Below, one piece after another: positions 25,091 to 37,285 of a DNA stretch of 64,000 nt. The notes beneath the pieces were generated by a model. That model had not been told where the DNA came from, did not search any database, and worked only from the letters and a program-made list of their open reading frames with translations. The stretch is taken from contig BNUU01000001.1 in the NCBI GenBank assembly GCA_025997595.1, forward strand, positions 186,001-250,000, written 5' to 3'. The stretch is from Spirochaetia bacterium (lineage in GTDB: Bacteria > Spirochaetota > Spirochaetia > Treponematales > Breznakiellaceae). The number at the start of each line of letters is the position of its first letter. Within the stretch, counting starts at the first letter, position 1. Made by a program: the position numbers and the translations under genes.

Positions 25091-25816
25091 ATGGTTTATT
25101 TAAAAAGGGGAATTCTTTTAATTCTTTTTTTTGCAGGGGTTCTTTTGAGCTTCCCTTCCTGCACCGCCAACATCTCCGGCCGGCTTGATACGGGGGGCAG
25201 CGGGGAATTCTCGGTGTCCACTTCCCTGGGAAACAGGATGGCGGCCCTGCTCCGTTCCCTTTCAGGGGCCACGGGCTCAGGCGGCGGGGAATTTACCCTG
25301 AGCGGGCCGGTCATCGCCAAATCCATGGCGGACGCTCCCGGGGTGGCATCGGTTTCCTTCCGCAATACCGGCCCCTTTGCCCTTGAGGGCGCCATCAAAA
25401 TAGCCAAAATAGGGGATTTTCTTGCCCCCGCAGGGGGAAGGCAAGGCTTTATCACCCTTGAAGAAGGACAAACCGGCGGCAGGCTCGGCATCAGCCTGAA
25501 CCGGGACGCCGGACCGGAGATACTTTCCCGTGTTTCCCCCGAAATCACCGACTACCTTTCCGCCCTTATGTCCCCCATTGCCACGGGGGAAATTCTGACA
25601 AAGGCGGAATACCTGGACCTGGTAAGCTCCGTATATGGTCAGGCCGTGGCGGAGGAGATTTCCCGGGGCAGTATCCGGGCGGCCATTGACTTCCCCGGCC
25701 CCATCATCTCCGTCAAGGGGGGAACCTATACCGGCAGACGGGCGGAATTCACGGTTCCCCTGCTGGATCTCCTGGTCCTCGAAAGGCCCCTCAGTTACGA
25801 AGTCAGCTGGAAATAA
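25091..25816 (+). CDS. hypothetical lipoprotein
   Basis: A 241-residue protein with a long hydrophobic signal (residues 6-20) and lipobox 'SFPSC' with Cys24, typical of spirochaetes. The mature part begins 'TANISGRLDTGGSGEFSV' and contains repeated Gly/Ser stretches and beta-type sequence; I do not recognise the family. No ribosome site is visible before ATG 25091, and TAGTAT ends six bases before it, so the mRNA may be leaderless (weak -35 TTACAA 17 bases upstream). The gap before it (24965-25090) holds a small hairpin at 25018-25034 and nothing else. Confidence 0.75.
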   Translation: MVYLKRGILLILFFAGVLLSFPSCTANISGRLDTGGSGEFSVSTSLGNRMAALLRSLSGATGSGGGEFTLSGPVIAKSMADAPGVASVSFRNTGPFALEGAIKIAKIGDFLAPAGGRQGFITLEEGQTGGRLGISLNRDAGPEILSRVSPEITDYLSALMSPIATGEILTKAEYLDLVSSVYGQAVAEEISRGSIRAAIDFPGPIISVKGGTYTGRRAEFTVPLLDLLVLERPLSYEVSWK

Positions 25817-25852
25817 TTCTGTTCGCCATCAATAAAAAAAATGAGGAGTATT

Positions 25853-27565
25853 ATGACGAGGGAAAAATTGGTCCAAACCGCATTGGGAAAAGAAAAGGCG
25901 GACCTGATACTTGCCAATGCCAAAATTCTGAATGTTTTCACCGGCGAAATATTGAGCGCCGACATTGCCATTACCGGCGGAATTATTGCCGGGGTCGGCG
26001 CATACCAGGACGCCCGGCAGTGCATCGACTTGTCAGGAAAATATGTGGTCCCCGGTTTTATCAATGCCCACTGCCATGTTGAATCTTCCATGATGCTTCC
26101 CCTGACCTATTGTTATGAGGAAGCGCGCCGGGGGGTTACCACGGTGATCACCGATCCCCACGAGGTTGCCAATGTGGCGGGCATTGAGGGCATCCGTTTT
26201 ATGATGAACAGCGCACATGGCGCAGGCCCGTTCCCTGCGCCGGTTAACTACTACGTCCAGCTCCCCTCCTGCGTTCCCTGTACGGAATTCGAAACTTCCG
26301 GCGCGGTTCTTGACGCCGCAGCCCTGGGGGAACTCATATCCGATCCGGCCGTGCTTGGCCTGGGTGAAATGATGGATTACCCCGGCGTGTTTTCGGGCAG
26401 CCCCGGGGTGTATGCCAAACTGAACCTTGCGGCGGGAAAAATTATTGACGGCCACGCCCCGGCAATCGGCGGCAAAGAGTTACAGGCATATATTGCGGCG
26501 GGGGTAGCGACCGATCATGAGTGTACCAATATTACTGAAGTGACAGAAAAGCTGCGGACCGGTATGGCGGTTTTGATACGGGAGGGCAGCGCATGCCGGG
26601 ACCTTGATGTCCTTATCCGGGGCATTGTTGAAAACAAGGTTAATACCCGCAGAATCGCTTTTTGCACCGATGACAAGCATATTAGGGATCTGCGCCGGGA
26701 AGGTTCCATAGCGTATAACGTAAAAAGAAGTATTGAACTGGGGCTGGACACTGTATCCGCCTACCGCATGGCTACGATTAATGCGGCTGACATTTATAAC
26801 CTGAAAAATCTGGGGGCCATAGCCCCCGGTTACCGGGCGGATCTGCTGGCGCTGAATGATCTGGAACAGGTTTCCATTGAACGTATTTTTAAAGATGGAA
26901 AAGAGATTGACCTGAACGCCGATGCTGCCACGGCCGGCGCCGCGCTGCCTGCGGGGAGCAAAAATTCGGTACATATTGCGCCATTGGGGCCGGACAGTTT
27001 CAAGCTTCCCCACAGTAAAACTGTTTGCCCGGTTATCGAAATAAAACCCGATCAGATCATAACCGGCAGAGCTACGGTTCAGGCGGATGAAGTTGAGGCC
27101 CTGCTGCGGCGCGGGGCTCTCTGCAAAATTGCGGCGATTGAACGGCACCGGGCGACAGGCAATATCGGCGTGGGGCTCCTGTCGGGTTACGGACTCCGCC
27201 GGGGCGCGGTTGCATCTACGGTGGCCCACGATTCCCACAACCTGATCGTCCTGGGTACCGGCGATGATGATATGCGTCTTGCCGCAGAAGAGATTGTCCG
27301 TATACAGGGCGGCTATGTGTTTGTCAGTGACGGTAAGGTGCAGGGGAGCGTCGCCCTGCCGGTTTACGGCCTGATGAGCGATGCGTCCCCGGATGTCTTT
27401 ACCGCCCGGCTGGATGACCTGATCAAAAAGATCCACGCCGCCGGAGTCCCCAAAGATGTTGAACCCCTGATAACCATCAGTTTTCTTGCGCTCCCGGTTA
27501 TACCGGAGCTGCGGATCACGGACAGGGGACTTTTCGATGTAACTAAATTCTGTTTTATCCAATAG
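25853..27565 (+). CDS. ade: adenine deaminase
   Basis: Amidohydrolase that converts adenine to hypoxanthine and ammonia, 570 residues, the family's usual length. 'VVPGFINAHCHVESSMM' near residue 63 holds the first metal His pair; 'TVITDPHEVANV' near 97 and 'CTDDKHIRDL' near 278 hold further metal ligands; the C-terminal half has 'VAHDSHNLIVLGTGDDDM', the second conserved block of Ade. Start at 25853 follows GAGGAG; the ATG 12 bases earlier overlaps that site. It stands alone among unrelated genes. Confidence 0.95.
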   Translation: MTREKLVQTALGKEKADLILANAKILNVFTGEILSADIAITGGIIAGVGAYQDARQCIDLSGKYVVPGFINAHCHVESSMMLPLTYCYEEARRGVTTVITDPHEVANVAGIEGIRFMMNSAHGAGPFPAPVNYYVQLPSCVPCTEFETSGAVLDAAALGELISDPAVLGLGEMMDYPGVFSGSPGVYAKLNLAAGKIIDGHAPAIGGKELQAYIAAGVATDHECTNITEVTEKLRTGMAVLIREGSACRDLDVLIRGIVENKVNTRRIAFCTDDKHIRDLRREGSIAYNVKRSIELGLDTVSAYRMATINAADIYNLKNLGAIAPGYRADLLALNDLEQVSIERIFKDGKEIDLNADAATAGAALPAGSKNSVHIAPLGPDSFKLPHSKTVCPVIEIKPDQIITGRATVQADEVEALLRRGALCKIAAIERHRATGNIGVGLLSGYGLRRGAVASTVAHDSHNLIVLGTGDDDMRLAAEEIVRIQGGYVFVSDGKVQGSVALPVYGLMSDASPDVFTARLDDLIKKIHAAGVPKDVEPLITISFLALPVIPELRITDRGLFDVTKFCFIQ

Positions 27566-27605
27566 AGTTGATTGTTTTCAATTTGTGTGCGGTAATGATA
27601 TTTAA

Positions 27606-29108
27606 ATGAAACGAATCATCTTAAAGCCGAACGAAGAAAAACGCATAGTGCAGGGCCATCCCTGGGTATACGACAATGAAGTTGACCGAATCCTCGACGG
27701 CCCCGCATCAAAAGCCGGCGGAAAAGCTGCGGGCTCCGGCGGGGCAGAGCCCACGAAGCTGGAAGTGACGGACCTGATCCCCGGCGAAGCGGCGGACATC
27801 GAAAGTTCCCGCAAGGCATACCTGGGCCGGGCCTTTGTGAACCCTAATTCAAAGATCATTGCCCGGATCTACAGTCCTTCAAAAGAAGGGGTGGACAAGG
27901 GCTTTTTCAAACACCGCATCCGGGACGCAATAGAACGGCGGACTCTGGCGCCCGGCGCCCTTGATCTTCACCGGGATTCCGCCCGGCTCGTTTTTGCCGA
28001 GGCGGATTTTCTCCCCGGCCTCATCATCGACCGCTTTGTAGGCTGGCCCCTCAGGGAACTTCAGTCCACAGTAACACTGCGGCCCCTTACCTTCGGGGCT
28101 GCCGAAGCCGCCTTGGGGCCGCCCCAATCCTGGGTTGCGATCCAGTTCCTCAGCTTCGGCATGGATTCCCGGCGGGAAGAAATTCTTACCGCCCTGGAAG
28201 AGGTACTGGAACAGGACGGTTTTATCATCCCCGATAATGTTCCGCTGGGTAAATGCGCCGGTATCGTTGAAAAGTCCGCCGCCAAAGTCCGGGAACTTGA
28301 GGGGCTGCCCTTGCAGGAAGGGCTTATTCGGGGCGGCTTTCCCGCCGCAGCGGCCCAGGGGGACGAAGCGGCCCGGAGGGACGAAGCGGCCCGGAGGGAC
28401 GCAGGGATCATCATCTTCGAGAACGGCCTCCCCTTCATGCTGAATTTGATCGATGGACAAAAAACCGGCCACTTCCTTGATCAGCGGGACAACCGCCGCA
28501 TCGCCGCCGCCTACGCCCAGGCCGCAGGGGGCCTGTCCGATTCAGCCGCCGATGGCCCCTCTGTACTGCGGGTCCTGGACGCCTTTTCCTACACCGGCGG
28601 CTTCGGTATCCATGCTGCGGCGGCAAATTCCGGCGTACAGGTCACCTGTGTGGACGCCTCCGCCGAGGCCCTGGAAACGGTGCGGATAAACGCCGAGCTT
28701 AACGGCCTTGGGGACCGGGTTTCTGCCGTGGAGGCCGATGTCTTTGAATACCTGCGGGCTGCCGAACGGAATCGAACCAAGGATCCGCAGGAATACTACG
28801 ACCTCATCATCCTGGACCCACCGGCTTTTGCCAAAACCCGTTCCGCACTGGAAGGGGCGCTCCGGGGTTATAAGGAAATCAACCTGCGGGCCATCACTAT
28901 GCTCAAACCCGGCGGGGTACTGGTCACCTGTTCGTGCAGCCATGCACTGGACGAAACCCGCTTCCGGTACATGATCACCGAGGCCGCCGCCGATGCGGGC
29001 AGGCGGCTCATCATGCTGGATTTCCGGCGGCAGGCGGCGGACCATCCCGTTCTGGTGGGCTACGACGAATCCCTCTACCTCAAGTGTGGGATGTATCGGG
29101 TGGTGTAG
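27606..29108 (+). CDS. rlmI: class I rRNA methyltransferase, RlmI-like
   Basis: SAM-dependent 23S rRNA (cytosine-C5) methyltransferase of the RlmI/YccW family, 500 residues, longer than the usual 390-400. An N-terminal PUA domain (about 1-85, 'EEKRIVQGHPWVYDNEV') precedes a central domain and the Rossmann methyltransferase domain with SAM motif 'VLDAFSYTGGFGIHAA' near residue 320, motif 'CVDASAEAL' and the catalytic-site 'LDPPAFAKTR' near 402. Insertions rich in Gly and Ala explain the length, including an 18-base tandem repeat. The exact target base is inferred from the family. No ribosome site is visible before the ATG. Confidence 0.87.
   Translation: MKRIILKPNEEKRIVQGHPWVYDNEVDRILDGPASKAGGKAAGSGGAEPTKLEVTDLIPGEAADIESSRKAYLGRAFVNPNSKIIARIYSPSKEGVDKGFFKHRIRDAIERRTLAPGALDLHRDSARLVFAEADFLPGLIIDRFVGWPLRELQSTVTLRPLTFGAAEAALGPPQSWVAIQFLSFGMDSRREEILTALEEVLEQDGFIIPDNVPLGKCAGIVEKSAAKVRELEGLPLQEGLIRGGFPAAAAQGDEAARRDEAARRDAGIIIFENGLPFMLNLIDGQKTGHFLDQRDNRRIAAAYAQAAGGLSDSAADGPSVLRVLDAFSYTGGFGIHAAAANSGVQVTCVDASAEALETVRINAELNGLGDRVSAVEADVFEYLRAAERNRTKDPQEYYDLIILDPPAFAKTRSALEGALRGYKEINLRAITMLKPGGVLVTCSCSHALDETRFRYMITEAAADAGRRLIMLDFRRQAADHPVLVGYDESLYLKCGMYRVV
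28361..28396. repeat. 18-bp in-frame tandem repeat in the RlmI-like gene
   Basis: GGACGAAGCGGCCCGGAG occurs twice head to tail (28361-28378 and 28379-28396), followed by four more matching bases. It encodes two copies of a Asp-Glu-Ala-Ala-Arg-Arg unit in a loop before the methyltransferase domain. Such a repeat can gain or lose units without a frameshift. Confidence 0.8.
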
Positions 29109-29118
29109 GGGTCCTGCC

Positions 29119-30330
29119 ATGCGCGTTAAATTTTTAAACTGTCCGGCGCTGTTGCTTTTCCTGCTTTTTGTATCCTGTTTTTCCGGTCCGCAAAATATCG
29201 CGGAAAAACCGCAGGCGAAAGCGCCCGGCACAGAAACACTGTTGGTATTGCCTCCTGAACCTGCTACTGACCCCGTGGATTATCTTACCCTCATCGCAGT
29301 GGGGGATAATATATTTCATGATGAGCTTATCCTTCCCGCAGGCGCCGCTGCTGTGCACGGCGCCACTTATGATTCCTATTATGCGCCGGTTAAATCACTC
29401 ATCAAGAAAGCTGATATCGCCTTTGTGAATCAGGAAACGGTTTTTGCGGGAAGGGAATCGGGCTACTCGGGTTATCCCCTGTTCAATACTCCAGAGGAAG
29501 CCGGGGAAGCCCTTGTTGCGGCGGGCTTTGATGTGGTGAACCATGCCACCAATCACATCATGGACAGGGGTGAAAAGGGCATTCTTAACACCATGGATTT
29601 TTGGGACATGCATCCTGAAATTGCGTACCTGGGGATACACCGGTCGCAGGAATCGCGGGACACCAAACTGGTCATCATCGAAAAAAACAGTATTACTGTG
29701 GGATTCCTTTCCTATACGTACGGCACCAATTTTATTCCCCTTCCGCGGGATAAGCCATATCTGGTTTCCCTTATCGATACCGAAGTGATGGCCCGGGAAA
29801 TTGCCGCCATCCGTCCGCACTGCGATTTTCTTGTGGTGTCCATGCACTGGGGTACGGAGTATGAATTCGATTACTCCCCGGTTCAGGAAAATCTGGCCCA
29901 ATTCCTTGCGGACAATCAGGTAGATCTGATCATAGGTCATCATCCCCACGTACTTCAGAAGATGTCCACCCTTACACGAAAAGACGGCGGCACGACTCTC
30001 TGCGTGTATTCCCTGGGAAATTTTCTGGCTGCCCAAAAGACTATGCGTCCCCGCACCCTGCTGGGGGGCCTGCTTTACATCAGGATAAAAAAAGACGCCT
30101 CCGGTATAAATGCGGAGGAAGCGGGGATCATTCCCGTACTCACCCATTATGAAAGGGGATATACCGGCGCGCGTGTCTATCCTCTTTACGATTATACTGA
30201 AACACTTGCGGAAAAACACGGCGCCCGGACAGACGTTTCGGATTTAAGTCCGGGTTCCTTTAAGGCCATGGCCGAAAGGGTGCTGGGGGATGATCTGCTG
30301 GATCATGATCCCTTTACGATAGCGCGCTAA
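29119..30330 (+). CDS. CapA/PgsA-family metallophosphatase-like lipoprotein
   Basis: A 403-residue lipoprotein (lipobox 'LFVSC', Cys16) starting at 29119 behind AGGGG; the frame extends upstream into the previous gene without support. After a short Pro-rich linker comes the CapA fold related to calcineurin-like phosphatases: 'AVGDNIFHDEL', 'FVNQETVFAG', 'NHIMDRG', 'VVSMHWGTEYEF' and 'IIGHHPHVLQ' in order. Family members take part in poly-gamma-glutamate or capsule handling, but many in spirochaetes stand alone as here, so the role is uncertain. It is anchored outside the cytoplasmic membrane. It starts ten bases after the RlmI-like gene. Confidence 0.88.
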   Translation: MRVKFLNCPALLLFLLFVSCFSGPQNIAEKPQAKAPGTETLLVLPPEPATDPVDYLTLIAVGDNIFHDELILPAGAAAVHGATYDSYYAPVKSLIKKADIAFVNQETVFAGRESGYSGYPLFNTPEEAGEALVAAGFDVVNHATNHIMDRGEKGILNTMDFWDMHPEIAYLGIHRSQESRDTKLVIIEKNSITVGFLSYTYGTNFIPLPRDKPYLVSLIDTEVMAREIAAIRPHCDFLVVSMHWGTEYEFDYSPVQENLAQFLADNQVDLIIGHHPHVLQKMSTLTRKDGGTTLCVYSLGNFLAAQKTMRPRTLLGGLLYIRIKKDASGINAEEAGIIPVLTHYERGYTGARVYPLYDYTETLAEKHGARTDVSDLSPGSFKAMAERVLGDDLLDHDPFTIAR

Positions 30331-30337
30331 GGCTCAT

Positions 30338-30381
30338 CACCTACGTACGTGTTGACATCTACGAAAAGACACCGGTATAGT
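30338..30381 (+). promoter_or_regulatory. promoter and palindrome ahead of the ATP synthase cluster
   Basis: TTGACA (30352-30357) and TATAGT (30376-30381) are 18 bases apart. The start site predicted seven bases later coincides with ATG 30389. Directly upstream of the -35 box lies CACCTACGTACGTG (30338-30351), a palindrome at 12 of 14 positions that could bind a regulator. Confidence 0.65.
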
Positions 30382-30388
30382 TTTAACC

Positions 30389-30904
30389 ATGGTTGATGGG
30401 GCTTTAATCGACAATTTCAATCTCCTGTCTTCGGATTTTGCCGTTAAGTGGAAGGATCTGATCCGCAAGTCGCCGCAGTTAAAACACTACAACACCATGG
30501 ATGATAAGGCCCTTGTTGAGGCAAACACTCCCTTTTATCCCCTTTTGGCCCGGACTTTGGGACGGGGGCTGGACCGGTCCCTGGTGGGGGGCTTCTATGT
30601 CAAGCTGGGGAAAGAGCGCATGGCAGAGGGGTTTCCCGTTTCCGAGGCAATCTACGGGATGAATCTGTCCGAAAAGGTGGCCCTTGGCTACATCATCAAC
30701 GACTATGCCCCGGAGAACCCGGTGCGGATGTACCATGCCATGGGGGCCGTCAGCCAGGTTTCGGAATTCTTCCTTCTGGGCTGCTTTTACCTGACCAAGG
30801 GCTTTCTGGAAGCCACCTATACCAGCATGGAAAGCAAGGACGCGGTTCCCCAGGAACTGCTGAAAAAATACTTTAAGGATGACTTTTTCTTTAAAAAGGA
30901 TTGA
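30389..30904 (+). CDS. conserved small protein preceding atpB
   Basis: A 171-residue soluble protein of unknown function. It opens with an acidic helix ('DNFNLLSSDFAVKWKDLI') and contains 'RMAEGFPVSEAIYGMNL' near residue 75, a pattern that weakly recalls the N-terminal RsbRD-type sensor helices (a run of helices with E-G-F-P followed by a helix); this is a guess from memory of the pattern. The C-terminus is rich in Lys, Phe and Asp. It has no ribosome site: the promoter's start site falls on its ATG. It ends 15 bases before atpB, so it is probably the first gene of the ATP synthase transcript and could be a regulator or assembly factor. Confidence 0.75.
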   Translation: MVDGALIDNFNLLSSDFAVKWKDLIRKSPQLKHYNTMDDKALVEANTPFYPLLARTLGRGLDRSLVGGFYVKLGKERMAEGFPVSEAIYGMNLSEKVALGYIINDYAPENPVRMYHAMGAVSQVSEFFLLGCFYLTKGFLEATYTSMESKDAVPQELLKKYFKDDFFFKKD

Positions 30905-30919
30905 GCATAAATTCGAATC

Positions 30920-31657
30920 ATGGATATTAAAGAAGCTCTGGAAGAATTCAAGGTTATCTTTTCCATTCCCCTTCCCTCAGGCAGATCCATTGATATTAAC
31001 GAGACGGTACTCATTACCTGGGTGGTAATGGCGATCCTTATAATTGGCTCCTTGCTGCTTACCCGTAAATTAAAGGAAGTGCCCAGGGGGGGCCAGGTTT
31101 TTCTGGAATGGGCCATTGAATTTTGTAATAACTTTTCAAAGGAGCATTTTGGCAGCCGGGCCAAGGTTTACGGGCCCTATATCGGGACGGTGTTCCTTTT
31201 TCTGCTGGTTGCCAATATTATTCCTGTCCTTTCCCCTATGGCTATTTCCCTTTTCCATCTGGAACCTCCCTTTGCCATCAAACCCCCTGCCAAGGACATC
31301 AATTTTACCGCGGCATGTGCCATTCTTACGATCCTGATCGTACTTTTTGGGGGTATGCGGGCGCGGGGCATCAGGGGATGGGCGAAAAATCTGCTCCACC
31401 CAATGCCGATGATGCTGCCCTTCAACCTATTGGAATACATTATCCGGCCCCTGTCCCTGTGTCTCCGGCTTTTTGGCAATATCCTGGGGGGCTATATCAT
31501 CATGCTGTTGATAGAACAGGCCCTGCCCATACCCTTTGCGGTTCCGGTGGCCCTTTCCCTATACTTTGATTTTTTTGACGGTCTTGTTCAGGCGGTGGTA
31601 TTCACCTTCCTCACCACCCTTTTTGTGGGTGAAGCGGTGGAAGTTGAGGAACATTAG
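30920..31657 (+). CDS. atpB: F-type ATP synthase subunit a
   Basis: Membrane stator subunit of 245 residues that forms the two ion half-channels. Five or six hydrophobic segments are visible, the first at residues 26-44. The essential arginine lies in 'YIIRPLSLCLRLFGNILGG' near residue 178 (the Leu-Arg-Leu-Phe-Gly-Asn core), and the C-terminal helix ends with 'FTFLTTLFVGEAVE'. A membrane-spanning Pro-rich segment follows the first helix. It opens the atpBEFHAGDC order typical of bacterial F-ATPases. No atpI gene is present. Confidence 0.95.
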   Translation: MDIKEALEEFKVIFSIPLPSGRSIDINETVLITWVVMAILIIGSLLLTRKLKEVPRGGQVFLEWAIEFCNNFSKEHFGSRAKVYGPYIGTVFLFLLVANIIPVLSPMAISLFHLEPPFAIKPPAKDINFTAACAILTILIVLFGGMRARGIRGWAKNLLHPMPMMLPFNLLEYIIRPLSLCLRLFGNILGGYIIMLLIEQALPIPFAVPVALSLYFDFFDGLVQAVVFTFLTTLFVGEAVEVEEH

Positions 31658-31677
31658 TTCCATATTATAGAGCATAA

Positions 31678-31920
<243 letters not shown>

Positions 31921-31926
31921 GTTCCT

Positions 31927-32409
31927 ATGATCACCCCTTCCTTAGCCACATTCCTGATAACGATCATCAATATCGGGATATTGTTCTTTATCCTCCGGGC
32001 CATTCTTTTCAAACCGGTTACCAAATTTATGGAGGACCGGACCAAAAAGATTGAAGACGCTATCGCCCAGTCGGAAAAAGCCAGGCTTGAGTCCCAGGAA
32101 CTGCTCCGGCAGTACGAGGACCGGCTCAAGAAGGCCGAGGGGGACGCGGATGCGATTATCCGCAGCGCCCGCGAAACCGCCCAACAGCAGTCGGAAAAGA
32201 TCGTCGCGGAGGGAAAGGCGGCGGCGGAGAAGTTCCTTGCCAATGGCCGCACCCAGCTTGAAACGGAACAAAAGGCCGCCATGGCTATGTTCAAGACCGA
32301 GGCCGCCGCACTGGTGGTGTCCGCGGCTGCCAAGCTGATCCAGCGGGAACTGAACCAGGACGATAACCGCCGTCTGGCAGGTCTTTTATTGCAGGAATTG
32401 GGGAAATAG
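31927..32409 (+). CDS. atpF: F-type ATP synthase subunit b
   Basis: Peripheral stalk subunit of 160 residues: one N-terminal membrane helix (about residues 5-25, 'ATFLITIINIGILFFIL') followed by a long, highly charged coiled-coil with heptad-like Ala, Glu and Lys ('AIAQSEKARLESQELLRQYE', and on to the end). It dimerises and links F0 to delta. It begins six bases after atpE and ends three bases before atpH. The final 'LIQRELNQDDNRRL' is the usual delta-contact region. Confidence 0.95.
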   Translation: MITPSLATFLITIINIGILFFILRAILFKPVTKFMEDRTKKIEDAIAQSEKARLESQELLRQYEDRLKKAEGDADAIIRSARETAQQQSEKIVAEGKAAAEKFLANGRTQLETEQKAAMAMFKTEAAALVVSAAAKLIQRELNQDDNRRLAGLLLQELGK

Positions 32410-32412
32410 CCG

Positions 32413-32988
32413 ATGTTTACCCCGGAACGCTGGGCCGCGGCCTTTATCAATGCCGCAGGGGACGAGGCGGACGCAGCAGCGTCCGTGGCTATCGGGGAGG
32501 GGCTGGATCTTTTGCGGGCCCTAAGCCCCCTCGTCAGCGCCATTCCCGGATCGGTTTCGGGGACTTTTGCGGCAACACAACTGGAAAGGATGATCCACAA
32601 GGCCCTGCCCGCGGCAACGGCGGAGCAGGAAATCGCGGTTCATTTCATCCTTCTGCTGATAAAAAAGAACCTTTTCCGGTACATTGACGCGGTTATTAAA
32701 GAAATTGAAGCCAAATTGGACCATTTGCGGGGGATTCTTCCGGTTACCCTGGAATCCGCCGCTGCCCCGGACGAGGGTTTTCAGGAATCCTTGAAAAAAC
32801 AGTTGATGGAAAAGACAGGCGCCAGGGGGATCAAGCTTGATACCCGGCTTGTCCCGGATTTGCTGGGGGGATATCGGCTGCGGATAGGGGGCGATATCAT
32901 CGACGCCAGTCTGCGTTCCCAATTACAGCGGATGTCCCTTGACTTGGCAAGGGGTGTTGATTTGGCAACCGCCCACGGAGGTTTGTAA
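32413..32988 (+). CDS. atpH: F-type ATP synthase subunit delta
   Basis: Peripheral stalk cap (OSCP-like) of 191 residues, a normal length. The N-terminal helical part opens with '[18 protein letters not shown]', matching the Tyr/Trp-Ala-Xaa-Ala-Leu/Phe motif of delta subunits, and the C-terminal part has '[25 protein letters not shown]', split only for description, the strongly conserved delta/OSCP signature (Gly-Gly-x-x-Ile/Leu with later Asp-x-Ser). The stop overlaps the atpA start codon by one base. Confidence 0.93.
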   Translation: MFTPERWAAAFINAAGDEADAAASVAIGEGLDLLRALSPLVSAIPGSVSGTFAATQLERMIHKALPAATAEQEIAVHFILLLIKKNLFRYIDAVIKEIEAKLDHLRGILPVTLESAAAPDEGFQESLKKQLMEKTGARGIKLDTRLVPDLLGGYRLRIGGDIIDASLRSQLQRMSLDLARGVDLATAHGGL

Positions 32989-34502
32989 TGGCGAATTTTG
33001 GAGACCTGACACGGGTTTTACAGGAACAGATCACCCATTGGGAAGGCAAGGCTTCCTCGGACTCCACGGGATTTGTGGTCTCGGTGGGGGACGGGGTGGC
33101 CACGATATACGGCCTCAACAAGGCCATATACGGTGAACTGGTTGAATTTGCCTCCGGTGCAATCGGGATTGTGCTCAATCTGGTTGAGGACGGGGTTGGC
33201 TGCGTGCTCCTTTCCGGTGAATCCCTGGTAAAGGACGGCGAAGAAGCCAAGGGCACGGGCCGGGTGGTTTCGGTGCCATCGGGGCAAAGCCTTTTGGGCC
33301 GGGTGGTAAATCCCCTGGGAGAGGCCATTGACGGTAAGGGTCCCATCAGCGCGGAAGAATACCTCCCGGTAGAATCCCCGGCGGCCCCGGTTATTGACCG
33401 GGGTTCGGTAAACCGGCCCCTGCAAACCGGTATTTTGTCGGTGGACGCCATGATCCCCATAGGCCGGGGCCAGCGGGAGCTTATCATCGGCGACCGGCAG
33501 ACCGGAAAAACCGCCCTTGCCATTGACGCCGTTATCAATCAAAAGGGTAAGGGCGTTTATTGTGTATACTGCGCCATCGGGCAGAAATCTTCTTCCGTGG
33601 CGGCGATCATAAAAAATCTGGAAAAGGCCGGGGCCATGGACTACACCTTTGTGGTGCTGGCCGCCGCTTCGGACTCCGCGGCCTTGCAGTACCTGGCCCC
33701 CTATTCGGCGGTGGCCATGGCGGAACACTTTATGCATCAGGGCAAGGACGTGTTGGTAATCTACGACGATCTTTCCAAACACGCCGTGGCGTACCGGACC
33801 ATCAGCCTCTTACTGCGGCGTCCGCCGGGACGGGAAGCCTTCCCCGGCGACGTGTTCTACCTCCACTCCCGGCTCCTGGAACGGTCCGCCAAGCTTTCCG
33901 ATGCACGGGGGGGCGGTTCTATCACGGCCCTGCCCATCGTGGAAACCCAGGCGGGGGATATTTCTTCGTATATTCCGACCAATGTCATTTCGATCACCGA
34001 CGGGCAGATCTTCCTGGATTCCGAACTGTTCAACTCCGGGTTCCGGCCCGCCATTGACGTGGGGCTCTCGGTCAGCCGGGTGGGCGGTTCGGCCCAGACA
34101 AAGGCTATCCGCAAAATTTCCGGGCGGCTGCGGCTGGATTTGGCCCAGTACCGGGAAATGGCCGCCTTTGCCCAGTTCGGCAGCGATCTGGACAAGTCCA
34201 CCCAGGACAAGCTGGCCCAGGGGGTGCGGCTCATGGAGGTGCTCAAGCAGCCCCAGTTCAGCCCTTATTCAATGGAAGAACAGGCGGCAATCCTCTACCT
34301 TGCGATAAACGGCTTCCTTATGGATGTGGGGGTGGAAAAAATACCGGCCTTTCTCAAGGGCTTTCTGGAATATCTCCAGGTGCATAATACGGATCTGCTG
34401 GAAACCATCGCCAAAACCGGGGCCTTCACCACGGATATTGAGCAGGAACTCAGCTCGGCTATAGAAAGCTTCAAACATTCAGAGCAGTCAAAGAAGCAGT
34501 AG
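32988..34502 (+). CDS. atpA: F-type ATP synthase subunit alpha
   Basis: Non-catalytic nucleotide-binding subunit of the F1 hexamer, 504 residues. The P-loop 'GDRQTGKTA' is near residue 170, preceded by '[12 protein letters not shown]'. The '[13 protein letters not shown]' segment near 360 carries the Ser-Arg that completes the catalytic site on beta (the arginine finger). The C-terminal helical domain is complete. It overlaps atpH by one base, with a GGAGG ribosome site inside the end of that gene. Confidence 0.97.
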   Translation: MANFGDLTRVLQEQITHWEGKASSDSTGFVVSVGDGVATIYGLNKAIYGELVEFASGAIGIVLNLVEDGVGCVLLSGESLVKDGEEAKGTGRVVSVPSGQSLLGRVVNPLGEAIDGKGPISAEEYLPVESPAAPVIDRGSVNRPLQTGILSVDAMIPIGRGQRELIIGDRQTGKTALAIDAVINQKGKGVYCVYCAIGQKSSSVAAIIKNLEKAGAMDYTFVVLAAASDSAALQYLAPYSAVAMAEHFMHQGKDVLVIYDDLSKHAVAYRTISLLLRRPPGREAFPGDVFYLHSRLLERSAKLSDARGGGSITALPIVETQAGDISSYIPTNVISITDGQIFLDSELFNSGFRPAIDVGLSVSRVGGSAQTKAIRKISGRLRLDLAQYREMAAFAQFGSDLDKSTQDKLAQGVRLMEVLKQPQFSPYSMEEQAAILYLAINGFLMDVGVEKIPAFLKGFLEYLQVHNTDLLETIAKTGAFTTDIEQELSSAIESFKHSEQSKKQ

Positions 34503-34511
34503 GGGGAAGTC

Positions 34512-36804
<2,293 letters not shown>

Positions 36805-36813
36805 GGTCAGGCG

Positions 36814-37224
36814 ATGGCAAATCTCTACACCTTTGAGGTGCATACCCCCTACCGCCGCTTTTTTGCCGAGCAGGTGGAGGCGATCATCATCACCCTCATC
36901 GACGGTGAAATCGGGGTTTTTGCCAATCATTCGGCCTTTACCGCGCCGGTTGTCACCGGCATCCTCAAAATAAAGGACAAAGACGGGCATTGGCGGCAGG
37001 CCTTTACCACCGAGGGCATTCTGGAAGTCAAGGAACACAAAACCGTCCTCATGGTGGACGCCGCCGAATGGCCCGAGGAGATCGACTATGAGCGGGCGAT
37101 TGCGGCAAAACAGCAGGCCGAAGCATCCCTGAAAGAGGGGATGTTCCGCTTTGACACCGATACCACCCGCGCAAGCCTTAAACGGGCGGAGTTTCGGCTC
37201 AAAGTTCACGCCCTGCGCTCATAA
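36814..37224 (+). CDS. atpC: F-type ATP synthase subunit epsilon
   Basis: Inhibitory and coupling subunit of 136 residues. The N-terminal beta-sandwich ('FEVHTPYRRFF', 'DGEIGVFANHSAF') and the C-terminal helical hairpin ('RAIAAKQQAEASLKE', then 'ASLKRAEFRLKV') are both present, so ATPase inhibition by the extended C-terminus is possible. It closes the atp operon; no terminator with a T-run is obvious in the 61-base gap before the antiporter gene. Confidence 0.94.
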   Translation: MANLYTFEVHTPYRRFFAEQVEAIIITLIDGEIGVFANHSAFTAPVVTGILKIKDKDGHWRQAFTTEGILEVKEHKTVLMVDAAEWPEEIDYERAIAAKQQAEASLKEGMFRFDTDTTRASLKRAEFRLKVHALRS

Positions 37225-37285
37225 TTTCGATTTAATCATAAATAGGATATTCTAGTTTCATTATGTGTTCCGGAGGATTGTTGGT

